Shown here: positions 1 through 7,296 of the stretch, piece after piece | Layout of the letters: each line of letters starts with the position of its first letter | Numbering within the stretch: the stretch's first letter is position 1 | Source: Flavobacteriales bacterium UBA4474 | GTDB taxonomy: Bacteria; Bacteroidota; Bacteroidia; Flavobacteriales_D; Sanyastnellaceae | DNA: 22,067 nucleotides | Reading direction: 5' to 3' | Assembly: GCA_002389295.1 (NCBI GenBank) | Contig: DGOE01000103.1 | Location: forward strand, 1 to 22,067 | Notes under the pieces: model-generated | The model's input: the letters and a program-made list of their open reading frames with translations, nothing else | Databases searched by the model: none | What the model was told of the DNA's origin: nothing | Position numbers and translations under genes: made by a program

Positions 1-30
1 CGGGCCACCTTGAACTGAAGACCGAGAAGT

Positions 31-462
31 TCAGTCCAAGCGGAACAGGACCGGGAGGGTAATGGTGGTGGCAATGGCCTTGCCTTCCTTGGTGGCAGGC
101 GCCCAAGCGGGCATCGACATGGCTGCCGCCACGGCGGCGCTATCCAAAGCGGGGTGGAGCGACTCTATGACGTGGGCATTGGCCACTTCACCGCTTTCTG
201 AGATGGTGAATTCGACAAAGACTTTGCCTTCTATGCCATCTGCTTTGGCCGATTCGGGATACTGCACCTGTCCCGAAATGAAGTTCATGACGGCGGCAGC
301 ACCGCCTGGAAATTCTGCGGAGACCACCTCTGATGTGGTGTCCATTGAATCTTGGGCATCACCTTGTGGCGCTTCAGCTTCGCCGCTGGCACAAGCGGAA
401 AGGAGGACGGCAATGCATGCGCAGGACAGCATGCCGGAGAAAGAACGTGTGAATCGAATCAT
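31..462 (-). CDS. Small lipoprotein with TonB C-terminal-type domain
   Basis: The 143-residue product begins with a signal peptide ending in a lipobox (L21-S-A-C24), so it should be lipidated on Cys24 after cleavage. A short Ala/Glu/Asp-rich linker follows. From about residue 50 the sequence matches the TonB C-terminal fold common in Bacteroidota: an FPGG motif at 51-54, then the YPESAK...GIEGKV block at 68-81, an LD at 106-107, a MPAW motif at 117-120 and a final PVLF strand. Classical TonB spans the inner membrane and has a proline-rich linker; this protein has neither. It is therefore probably a periplasm- or membrane-anchored TonB-like adaptor rather than a true energy transducer (inference). 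It is the last gene of the helicase operon, 9 nt after the hydrolase, with no clear SD. Confidence 0.8.
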   Translation of the reverse strand: MIRFTRSFSGMLSCACIAVLLSACASGEAEAPQGDAQDSMDTTSEVVSAEFPGGAAAVMNFISGQVQYPESAKADGIEGKVFVEFTISESGEVANAHVIESLHPALDSAAVAAAMSMPAWAPATKEGKAIATTITLPVLFRLD

Positions 463-471
463 GTGCCGAAA

Positions 472-1167
472 TTAAGTGAATCCCAGCGCATTATCTACCG
501 AATGCAGCGCGGTCAATACCATCTCGGGGTGGATGACGTGACCACCGTTGAACACAAGGCGCTGAATGCTGTCGTTTGGACCGCCCAACCGCTGCCATTC
601 TTGCTCGGAAGTGACAAAGCCGGATTCGAGCACATCGATGTACGGATCTTCCTTTCCGGCGATGAGATACAAGGGCGGGGCGTCCGTCAGCAGGGCTCCG
701 GCATGGGGTAAATCCGGGGGAAGCACTCCGCTGTGCGCGATGATGCCGTCCCAAGAACCCACCCCTTGCGCACCCAAGGCCAGCCAGCGCATCGCCGTGG
801 CGACCCCTTGCGAGAAACCCAACAAGACGCGGGGGCCATCGGCTTCATTCCCTCTGGATTGGGCCGCCACATCGTCCAAGAAGGCCACATAATCAGCGAT
901 GTCCACCGTGCGGTCCTCTTTGGTCATCCAACTGGCGCCCACCCTGCCGGCGGTACCGCTGAGGTAAAAGCGGTGGCCGCCCTCAGGAGCAATGACGCGC
1001 CAACCGGCATCTGCAGCTGATTGGAATTTCCGGATGAAGTACCCGGCCAATTGTCCATATCCATGCAGGACATACAGCGTACCCCGGGGTGCTTCCGTCG
1101 GCTCCAACGTCCAAAAACGGGCCGTGCGCCGCACCGAAATGCGGTGTTGCTGGGGCGCTTTTGGCAT
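472..1167 (-). CDS. Alpha/beta hydrolase, phospholipase/carboxylesterase-like
   Basis: The product (231 aa from the chosen start) has the alpha/beta hydrolase layout. The early strand LYVLHGYGQ supplies the oxyanion-hole region. The nucleophile elbow GFSQG puts the catalytic serine at residue 119. The likely acid is Asp174 in AGKEDPY and the likely base is His210 in NGGHVIHPE. The GFSQG elbow and size fit the phospholipase/carboxylesterase (acyl-protein thioesterase-like) group, but the substrate cannot be read from the sequence. No signal peptide is visible, so it is probably cytoplasmic. A start 42 nt further upstream is open, but the chosen ATG forms a TGATG overlap with the preceding gene's stop, repeating the junction used just upstream. 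That favours translational coupling and the shorter form. Confidence 0.85.
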   Translation of the reverse strand: MPKAPQQHRISVRRTARFWTLEPTEAPRGTLYVLHGYGQLAGYFIRKFQSAADAGWRVIAPEGGHRFYLSGTAGRVGASWMTKEDRTVDIADYVAFLDDVAAQSRGNEADGPRVLLGFSQGVATAMRWLALGAQGVGSWDGIIAHSGVLPPDLPHAGALLTDAPPLYLIAGKEDPYIDVLESGFVTSEQEWQRLGGPNDSIQRLVFNGGHVIHPEMVLTALHSVDNALGFT

Positions 1168-1820
1168 CACCAGTTCAAGTTCAACATGGCCGATCCGAAA
1201 GCCGGACAAAACACCGAGTCCACAAACAGCCCCTCCGGCTGTCCAATCAGGGCGACTTCGAGGTCAGCACCCCATGTCATCCAATGATCGCCATACATCA
1301 GGCAGGACCAAGCGGAGTCGGCCCCGATGCCCTCCAGCAAAAGCTGATCGGTCGGGCAGCAGTCACAAGGGAAGTCCTCGCCGAGGTTAAACAAGAGACG
1401 GTCGGTGGAGTCCTCCGGGGCAGCGCTCGCAAGTTGGACGTGGAGCGTGCACAGGGGGTACAATCCCAATTCAAGGCTGTAGGCCGTATTGGGATACAAG
1501 TCCTCAGGGTCCAAGGTGCCCGCTGCGGGGAAATGGTCTGGCGCATCTGCCGTCCACCTGAGGCTGTAGCTGCTCTTCCGCGGAAAGGTCAACGAGAATT
1601 GACCGGCTTCATTGGAAGTGGCCTCTGCGACCAGGGCCTCCGCTTGAAGGGCGCCGTCTTCTACGGCCCGCTCGAACAGCGAGAAGTCAGCTTCTGCCAA
1701 GGCATCCCTGGCGGGAATGGTCAATGCCTGTCCTTCGATTTGAAGTTCCATGCCTTGGCTGTTGCGTTGGCAACTGCCCAGCAAAAGCGGCGCGATCAGC
1801 CAAAGCGTCCAGGGTCTCAT
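1167..1820 (-). CDS. Hypothetical cysteine-containing lipoprotein
   Basis: I do not recognise this 217-residue protein. It starts with a short hydrophobic signal peptide ending in a lipobox (L14-G-S-C17), so export and lipidation are likely. Around residues 66-90 the pattern (ATSNEAGQFSLTF...YSLRW) resembles the beta-sandwich repeats of carboxypeptidase-regulatory-like domains, but the match is only suggestive. Besides the lipid-bearing Cys17 there are six cysteines, at 124, 152, 154, 155, 173 and 205. Residues 151-156 form a PCDCCP cluster that could bind metal or form disulfides in the envelope. Its ATG overlaps the helicase stop and its own TGA overlaps the hydrolase ATG (TGATG at both ends), so it is translationally coupled on both sides. 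Confidence 0.75.
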   Translation of the reverse strand: MRPWTLWLIAPLLLGSCQRNSQGMELQIEGQALTIPARDALAEADFSLFERAVEDGALQAEALVAEATSNEAGQFSLTFPRKSSYSLRWTADAPDHFPAAGTLDPEDLYPNTAYSLELGLYPLCTLHVQLASAAPEDSTDRLLFNLGEDFPCDCCPTDQLLLEGIGADSAWSCLMYGDHWMTWGADLEVALIGQPEGLFVDSVFCPAFGSAMLNLNW

Positions 1821-4120
1821 CAGAGGATTTCCAATTTGGCGAACTTCAGCAACAATTGCTTCTGGCCCGCGGAAGGGAAAAATACGGTGGCCTTGACGTT
1901 GGGTGGATCGCCTTCCAGCTTGAGCACCTTGCCCTTGCCAAACCGGGCGTGCTTGACTTCCACCCCCGCCTCAATCTGACCGGCGCGGTCCCCTGTGCCT
2001 TGGGTCTCCACCTGAGCAGCCGAGGACGCCCCTGCATCCGACACCTTGCGCATGCCCGGCCGGGGCGGGGTTCCTGATTTTTTGGCCGAAGGCATGGGCT
2101 TGTAGAAGGAACTGCGGGCCGAATTGAAATCAAAAGGCTCCGACCTGCGGGCATCCACCACAGGCAGGTTCAGGTATTGTTCGTCCACTTCCTCAATGAA
2201 GCGGGAGGGCTCATTCTGCATCAATTGGCCCCAGCGGTAGCGGGTCAGGGCATAACTGAGTGTGGCCTTGCGCTCTGCCCGCGTGAGGGCGACGTAGAAC
2301 AGGCGGCGTTCCTCTTCGAGCTCTTCCCTTGTGTTCAGCGCCATTTGGCTGGGGAAGAGGTTTTCTTCCAGCCCTACGATATAAACGTATGGGAATTCGA
2401 GGCCTTTGGCCGCGTGGATGGTCATCAGGGAGACCTTGTTGTCATCGCCATCATCCTGATCGGCGTCGGTCAGCAGGGCTACGTCAATCAGAAAGTCGGC
2501 GAGGGTGCGCACGGCATCTGGATTGGCCGGATCCTCCTGTTCCGAGAATTCCTTCATGCCGGCGAGCAGCTCCTCTACGTTTTCGTAGCGCGCGACGCCC
2601 TCCGGCGTTTTGTCCTTGTGGAGCTCCCTCAGCAATCCCGTGTGCTGCGCAATGTGGTGCCCGATGTCGAAGGCCGAGGCGGTGTTCAACTGGGTGGCAA
2701 ACCCCTCGATCATGGTGCCGAAGTCCTGCAGCTTCCCCCAAGCCGCGCCTTTGAGGTCGTTGGGCTTGCGCATCGGATCGCGCAAGACATCCCACAGCGC
2801 GCATTCGTGCTGGGCGGCGGCGACCGTCATCCTGTCCATGGTGGTTTTCCCGATGCCCCGTGCCGGGTAATTCACCACGCGCTTGAACCCCTCGTCGTCG
2901 GTGGGGTTGGCCACCAGTCGGAAGTAGGCGATGAGGTCCTTGATCTCCTTGCGTTGGTAAAAACTCAGTCCCCCGTAGATCCGGTAGGGCACATTCCGCT
3001 TGCGCAATTGCTCCTCAAAGGCACGGCTTTGCGCATTGGTTCGGTAGAGGATGGCGAATTCTTTGCTCTCGGCCTGAGCGCGCGAGCGGGTGGTCAAAAT
3101 CGCATCGGCAACGAAGCTGCCCTCGTCATTGTCGCTCAATGCGCGGTGGACGTCGATTTTTTCGCCGTCGTCGTTTCCTGTCCAGACGTCTTTTTGGATC
3201 TGGTCCTGGTTTTTGGCAATGACCGTATTGGCGGCTTCGACGATGTTCTTCGTGCTCCGGTAATTCTGCTCCAACTTGTAGACCACGCAATCGGGGTAGT
3301 CGCGTTGGAAGTTGAGGATGTTTTGGATGTTGGCCCCGCGGAAGCTGTAGATGCTTTGGGCATCATCCCCCACCACACAGACATTTTCTCGAGCGGCGCC
3401 GAGCTGCCGGATGATCATGTATTGGGCGAAGTTGGTGTCCTGATACTCGTCAACCAGGATGAAGGCAAACTTCTGCTGGTACTTGTGGAGGAGGTCCGGG
3501 AAGTCGCGGAGCAGGACATTCGTCTTGAACAACAAATCGTCGAAGTCCATGGCGCCCGAGCGCTGCAGCCGGGCATCGTAACCCGCATAAATCTCAGCGA
3601 TCCGCGGGCGCCCTGCTTGTTGGTCCTCGCCGATGATGTCCGGATTACGGGCGTAGTCAGCCGCACCGATCAGGTTGTTCTTGGCACCGGAGATGCGCCC
3701 GTGTATGGAGTTGGGCTTGTAAAGCTTGTCGTCCAGCCCCAGCCCTTTGATCACATCCTTGATCACGCTGCGGCTGTCCTGCGTGTCATATATGGTGAAG
3801 TTGGAAGGGTAGTTGATGCGTTCGCTCTCTATGCGGAGGATGCGGGCAAAGACACTGTGGAAGGTGCCCATCCAAATGTTGCGGGCTTCGGCACCACCGA
3901 CGATCCGGCCGATGCGGTCCTTCATTTCGCGGGCCGCCTTGTTGGTGAAGGTCAGGGAGAGAATGGAAAAGGGGTCCACCCCCTGGTCGATGAGGTGTGC
4001 GATGCGGTGCGTCAGCACGCGCGTCTTGCCAGAACCCGCTCCTGCCACCACCATCATGGGACCCTCCAGGTGCCCAGCTGCCGCTTTTTGCGCCCCATTC
4101 AATCCATCCAACATCTGCAT
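1820..4120 (-). CDS. pcrA: ATP-dependent 3'-5' DNA helicase PcrA/UvrD (SF1A)
   Basis: This DNA helicase translocates 3'-5' on single strands and acts in nucleotide excision repair, replication restart and clearing of RNA polymerase (known for the family). With the chosen start it is 766 aa. Motifs in order are: Q-motif at 8-11, Walker A GAGSGKTR at 27-34, motif Ia TFTNKAA at 57-63, Walker B LVDEYQDT at 222-229, motif III GDDAQSIYSFRG at 251-262, motif IV QNYRST at 285-290, then TIHAAKGLEF and the VALTRAE motif. The last ~45 residues (VKHARFGKGKV...LLKFAKLE) match the tudor-like C-terminal domain through which PcrA/UvrD bind RNA polymerase. The open frame extends 72 nt upstream, but homology begins at MQMLDGLN; ATGs at 4120 and 4114 are both possible. 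It heads the minus-strand operon. The symbol uvrD would be equally acceptable. Confidence 0.96.
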   Translation of the reverse strand: MQMLDGLNGAQKAAAGHLEGPMMVVAGAGSGKTRVLTHRIAHLIDQGVDPFSILSLTFTNKAAREMKDRIGRIVGGAEARNIWMGTFHSVFARILRIESERINYPSNFTIYDTQDSRSVIKDVIKGLGLDDKLYKPNSIHGRISGAKNNLIGAADYARNPDIIGEDQQAGRPRIAEIYAGYDARLQRSGAMDFDDLLFKTNVLLRDFPDLLHKYQQKFAFILVDEYQDTNFAQYMIIRQLGAARENVCVVGDDAQSIYSFRGANIQNILNFQRDYPDCVVYKLEQNYRSTKNIVEAANTVIAKNQDQIQKDVWTGNDDGEKIDVHRALSDNDEGSFVADAILTTRSRAQAESKEFAILYRTNAQSRAFEEQLRKRNVPYRIYGGLSFYQRKEIKDLIAYFRLVANPTDDEGFKRVVNYPARGIGKTTMDRMTVAAAQHECALWDVLRDPMRKPNDLKGAAWGKLQDFGTMIEGFATQLNTASAFDIGHHIAQHTGLLRELHKDKTPEGVARYENVEELLAGMKEFSEQEDPANPDAVRTLADFLIDVALLTDADQDDGDDNKVSLMTIHAAKGLEFPYVYIVGLEENLFPSQMALNTREELEEERRLFYVALTRAERKATLSYALTRYRWGQLMQNEPSRFIEEVDEQYLNLPVVDARRSEPFDFNSARSSFYKPMPSAKKSGTPPRPGMRKVSDAGASSAAQVETQGTGDRAGQIEAGVEVKHARFGKGKVLKLEGDPPNVKATVFFPSAGQKQLLLKFAKLEIL

Positions 4121-4124
4121 TTTC

Positions 4125-4132
4125 CAAATGTA
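4125..4132 (-). promoter_or_regulatory. Possible -7 box (TACATTTG) for the pcrA operon
   Basis: Read on the minus strand, TACATTTG matches the Bacteroidota -7 consensus TAnnTTTG exactly. It ends only 4 nt before the ATG at 4120. No TTG lies at the usual 19-20 nt upstream; the nearest is 14 nt away. If the box is real, transcription would start at or next to the start codon, giving a leaderless or nearly leaderless mRNA. Confidence 0.4.
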
Positions 4133-4177
4133 GCGGGATTGGCTTCCAACACATTGCCCTTCATGCACCCAGATAAG

Positions 4178-4221
4178 TGAAATGAACTGCACATTTCAAT
4201 GTTGGAATTCCCGGCATTTCA
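4178..4221. promoter_or_regulatory. Three CATTTCA half-sites (dyad plus direct copy)
   Basis: TGAAATG at 4178-4184 and CATTTCA at 4192-4198 form a perfect 7-bp inverted repeat with a 7-nt spacer. A further exact CATTTCA lies at 4215-4221, 23 nt (about two helical turns) after the second copy. The dyad sits just upstream of the -33 element of the rpsL promoter and the third copy lies in its spacer next to the -7 box. A regulator binding here could control the ribosomal cluster and perhaps the divergent helicase operon. No known factor can be assigned. Confidence 0.4.
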
Positions 4222-4231
4222 CGTAGTTTTG
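4202..4231 (+). promoter_or_regulatory. Main promoter of the ribosomal superoperon
   Basis: TTG at 4202-4204 and TAGTTTTG at 4224-4231 are separated by exactly 19 nt. This matches the Bacteroidota primary sigma (RpoD/SigABfr-type) consensus TTG-N19/20-TAnnTTTG. Transcription would start a few bases after 4231, leaving a leader of roughly 65-70 nt before rpsL. It is the only strong promoter match I see for the 33 genes downstream. Confidence 0.8.
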
Positions 4232-4257
4232 CACCCCCGTTGAAAAATGGGGCAGTG
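4232..4257 (+). promoter_or_regulatory. Leader hairpin with GAAA tetraloop upstream of rpsL
   Basis: CCCCGTT (4235-4241) pairs with AATGGGG (4246-4252) around the loop GAAA (4242-4245), a 7-bp stem with one G-U pair and a GNRA-type tetraloop. Three more pairs (4232-4234 with 4255-4257) can form below a 2-nt bulge. It lies at or very near the predicted transcript 5' end, so its left arm may be only partly transcribed. It could stabilise the mRNA or serve autoregulation; neither is shown. Confidence 0.45.
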
Positions 4258-4302
4258 GGCGCTTTGTCCCTGAATGATTGAAAACGACGCCATTAACAAG
4301 CA

Positions 4303-4677
4303 ATGCCGACGATCCAACAGTTGATCCGCAAGGGCCGCACAGACAAGGTGTATACATCTAAGTCTGCGGCACTCGACTCATGCCCCCAGCGTAGGGGTGT
4401 GTGTGTCCGGGTCTACACCACCACGCCAAAGAAGCCGAACTCCGCCATGAGAAAGGTCGCACGTGTGCGCCTGACCAACGGAAATGAGGTCAACGCCTAC
4501 ATTGGCGGAGAGGGACACAACCTCCAAGAGCACAGCATTGTGCTCGTTCGCGGAGGACGTGTTAAGGATCTCCCGGGTGTCCGTTACCACATTGTCCGTG
4601 GTGCTCTGGACACCGCTGGTGTGGAAGGCCGCAACCAGCGCCGTTCGAAGTATGGAACCAAGCGCCCCAAGAAGTAA
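4303..4677 (+). CDS. rpsL: 30S ribosomal protein S12
   Basis: S12 sits at the 30S decoding centre and helps monitor codon-anticodon pairing. The 124-aa product is full length and carries the family core: CPQRRGVC at 27-34, TTTPKKPNSAMRK at 39-51 and GGRVKDLPGVRYH at 84-96. The residues where streptomycin-resistance changes occur in other bacteria, Lys43 and Lys88, are the usual wild-type lysines. Asp89, the residue methylthiolated by RimO in E. coli, is also present. It is the first gene of the superoperon, behind the promoter and leader hairpin. The stretch before the ATG (ATTAACAAGCA) is A-rich with no SD. rpsG follows after 6 nt. Confidence 0.99.
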   Translation: MPTIQQLIRKGRTDKVYTSKSAALDSCPQRRGVCVRVYTTTPKKPNSAMRKVARVRLTNGNEVNAYIGGEGHNLQEHSIVLVRGGRVKDLPGVRYHIVRGALDTAGVEGRNQRRSKYGTKRPKK

Positions 4678-4683
4678 CCTGCC

Positions 4684-5151
4684 ATGCGCCGTAGACAAGC
4701 CAAAAAGCATCCGTTGATTCCGGACCCGCGGTTCAACGACACCGACGTCACGTATTTCGTGAACAACCTCATGCTCCAGGGTAAGAAGAGCACAGCATTC
4801 GACATTTTCTACACGGCCATCGACAAAGTGTCGGAGCGCACTGGAGAAGATGGTTTGGAGCAGTGGAAGCAAGCCGTCGTGGCCGTGACCCCCAATGTTG
4901 AGGTCCGCAGCCGTCGGGTTGGTGGAGCCACTTTCCAGATTCCACAGCCGATCCGCGACAGCCGCAAGCACAGCATGGCGGTGAAATGGATCATCAGCTA
5001 CGCCCGACTCCGGAACGAAAAGACCATGGCCGACCGCCTCGCCGCAGAGATCATCGCTGCAAACAAGGGGGAAGGAGCCACCTTCAAGAAGAAGGAAGAC
5101 ACCCACCGGATGGCTGAAGCCAACAAGGCTTTCTCCCATTTCCGATTCTGA
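4684..5151 (+). CDS. rpsG: 30S ribosomal protein S7
   Basis: S7 is the primary assembly protein of the 30S head and contacts mRNA and tRNA near the E site. The product is 155 aa, the usual length. It has the basic N-terminus MRRRQAKKH, the PDPRFND block at 14-20, and the RNA-binding beta-hairpin RSRRVGGATFQIP at 75-87. The helical KKKEDTHRMAEANKAFSH segment at 135-152 is also present. In E. coli S7 is the translational repressor of the str operon, acting at the S12-S7 junction. Here that junction is only 6 nt and shows no room for the E. coli-type structure, so control must differ (inference). No SD precedes the ATG. Confidence 0.99.
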   Translation: MRRRQAKKHPLIPDPRFNDTDVTYFVNNLMLQGKKSTAFDIFYTAIDKVSERTGEDGLEQWKQAVVAVTPNVEVRSRRVGGATFQIPQPIRDSRKHSMAVKWIISYARLRNEKTMADRLAAEIIAANKGEGATFKKKEDTHRMAEANKAFSHFRF

Positions 5152-5182
5152 CCAAGACACACACCACACCACCTCCGAAATC

Positions 5183-7285
5183 ATGTCCAAAAGGGACCTC
5201 AATTTCACGCGCAACATTGGTATCATGGCCCACGTCGACGCGGGCAAGACCACCACGACAGAGCGCATTCTGTATTACACGGGCATTTCCCACAAGATTG
5301 GTGAGGTGCACGACGGTGCAGCCACGATGGACTGGATGGAGCAGGAGCAAGAGCGTGGAATCACCATCACGTCTGCTGCGACCACTTGCTTTTGGGAGTT
5401 TGAAGACAAGGAATACCGCATCAACATCATCGACACACCAGGACACGTGGACTTCACCGTGGAGGTGGAGCGTTCACTGCGCGTTTTGGATGGTGCTGTT
5501 GGCTTGTTCTGTGCCGTTTCCGGTGTAGAGCCACAGTCCGAAACCAATTGGGGCCTGGCTGACAAGTACAAGGTGCCGCGCATTGGGTTCGTCAACAAGA
5601 TGGACCGCTCAGGCGCAGACTTTTTCAATGTCCTCGAGCAAATTCGGGAGATGTTGGGTGCCAATCCGGTGCCGCTGCAGGTGCCCATCGGCGCTGAGGA
5701 TGACTTCACCGGAGTGGTGGACTTGCTGACCGGCAAGGCCATGGTCTGGAATGAAGAGGACAAGGGCATGACGTTCACGGAAGTTCCCGTGCCGGCTGAC
5801 CTCGTCGGTGTCGTAGAAGAGTACCGCGGCAAGCTTGTCGAAGCCGTGGCCGAGCAGGATGACACCTTGATGGAGAAGTACTTCGAGGATCCTGACAGCA
5901 TCACGGAAGCGGAGATGGTGTCGGCCATTCGCAAAGCGACCATCGCCATGGACATCACGCCCATGCTGTGTGGTTCGGCCTTTAAGAACAAGGGTGTGCA
6001 GACCATGCTCGACGCTGTGATGCGTTACCTCCCCTCGCCCTACGACATCGGAGAAATTGTCGGAATGAACCCCGACGACGAGGAGAAGCAGGAAATCCGC
6101 AACAGCGATCCCGACGATCCTTTTGCCGGGCTTGCGTTCAAGATTGCCACCGACCCCTTCGTTGGCCGCTTGTGTTTCGTACGCGCCTACTCCGGGATTC
6201 TTCCTGCGGGCTCTTACGTCAAGAACACGAGGTCTGACAAGAAGGAGCGGATCAGCCGCATCTTCCAGATGCACTCCAACAAGCAGAACCCCATCGACCA
6301 GCTGGAGGCTGGCGATATCGGCGCTGTGGTGGGCTTTAAGGACATCCGCACGGGCGACACGCTCTGCTCGGAGGGTCACCCCATCACCTTGGAGAGCATG
6401 ACCTTCCCCGATCCCGTGATCGGTGTGGCCATCGAGCCAAAGTCCCAAGCGGACATAGACAAGCTCGGCAATGGCCTGTCCAAGCTTTCCGAAGAGGATC
6501 CCACATTCCGTGTGCACACCGATGAGGACAGCGGCCAAACCGTGATTTCCGGAATGGGCGAGCTGCACTTGGACGTCCTCGTGGACCGCTTGAAGCGCGA
6601 GTTCAAGGTGGAATGCAACCAGGGTCAGCCTCAGGTGGCTTACAAAGAGGCCATCTTCGGAGAAGTTCAGCACCGCGAAGTCTACAAGAAGCAGTCGGGT
6701 GGCCGCGGTAAGTTCGCTGACATCATCGTCAAGATTGGGCCATCACCTACCCCTGAGGCGGAAGGGCTTGTCTTCAAGAATTCCGTGAAGGGAGGAAATG
6801 TCCCGAAGGAATTTGTGCCTTCAGTAGAAAAGGGCTTCAGGGATGCCATGGTGACCGGCGTGCTCGCTGGCTACCCGATGGACAGCATGTCCCTCGAGCT
6901 CCTGGACGGTTCGTTCCACGCGGTCGACTCCGACCAGCTCTCCTTTGAGCTCGCGGCCAAGATGGCCTACAGGAACGCCGTGAAGAACTGCGACCCCAAA
7001 ATCCTCGAGCCCATCATGTCCTTGGAGGTCCGTACCCCCGAGGCCAACATGGGTGATGTCATCGGTGACTTGAACAAGCGCCGTGGTATGGTCGAAGGCA
7101 CCGACGAGCGCGGTGGCAAGACTGTCATCAAGGCGAAAGTGCCCCTGAGCGAAATGTTCGGTTATGTGACCGACTTGCGGACGTTGACCTCTGGTCGCGC
7201 CGACAGCAGCATGACGTTCAGTCACTATTCCCAGGCCCCGACGAACGTCGCCGAGGCTGTCATCGCTGAGGCTCAAGGCAAGTAA
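5183..7285 (+). CDS. fusA: Translation elongation factor G (EF-G)
   Basis: EF-G is the GTPase that moves tRNAs and mRNA through the ribosome after peptide bond formation and helps recycle ribosomes. The 700-aa product has a complete G domain: P-loop AHVDAGKTT at 16-24, switch I RGITI at 58-62, DTPGH at 84-88 and NKMD at 138-141. Domains II to V follow, including FRVHTDEDSGQTVISGMGELHLDV in domain III and the domain IV/V segments GGKTVIKAKVPLSEMFGY and LTSGRA. An acidic linker (NPDDEEKQEIRNSDPDD) precedes domain II. A 31-nt CA-rich gap without SD separates it from rpsG. tuf, the usual next gene in many bacteria, is absent and rpsJ follows after 11 nt. Confidence 0.99.
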   Translation: MSKRDLNFTRNIGIMAHVDAGKTTTTERILYYTGISHKIGEVHDGAATMDWMEQEQERGITITSAATTCFWEFEDKEYRINIIDTPGHVDFTVEVERSLRVLDGAVGLFCAVSGVEPQSETNWGLADKYKVPRIGFVNKMDRSGADFFNVLEQIREMLGANPVPLQVPIGAEDDFTGVVDLLTGKAMVWNEEDKGMTFTEVPVPADLVGVVEEYRGKLVEAVAEQDDTLMEKYFEDPDSITEAEMVSAIRKATIAMDITPMLCGSAFKNKGVQTMLDAVMRYLPSPYDIGEIVGMNPDDEEKQEIRNSDPDDPFAGLAFKIATDPFVGRLCFVRAYSGILPAGSYVKNTRSDKKERISRIFQMHSNKQNPIDQLEAGDIGAVVGFKDIRTGDTLCSEGHPITLESMTFPDPVIGVAIEPKSQADIDKLGNGLSKLSEEDPTFRVHTDEDSGQTVISGMGELHLDVLVDRLKREFKVECNQGQPQVAYKEAIFGEVQHREVYKKQSGGRGKFADIIVKIGPSPTPEAEGLVFKNSVKGGNVPKEFVPSVEKGFRDAMVTGVLAGYPMDSMSLELLDGSFHAVDSDQLSFELAAKMAYRNAVKNCDPKILEPIMSLEVRTPEANMGDVIGDLNKRRGMVEGTDERGGKTVIKAKVPLSEMFGYVTDLRTLTSGRADSSMTFSHYSQAPTNVAEAVIAEAQGK

Positions 7286-7296
7286 TAGATCAACAG

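Noticed and set aside
11..33. Inverted repeat TGAACT/AGTTCA at the end of the minus-strand operon
   Set aside because: Only 6 bp with an 11-nt loop, overlaps the stop codon and has no T-run visible, so a terminator call is unsupported; it lies at the window edge.
1168..1209. Upstream start for the hydrolase
   Set aside because: It would overlap the preceding gene by 43 nt; the later ATG makes the TGATG overlap also seen at the junction before.
2177..4180. 667-codon open frame on the plus strand opposite the helicase gene
   Set aside because: Its protein has no recognisable domain, while the minus strand encodes all helicase motifs. GC-rich codon choice (few TTA, CTA, TCA codons) leaves long antisense frames open.
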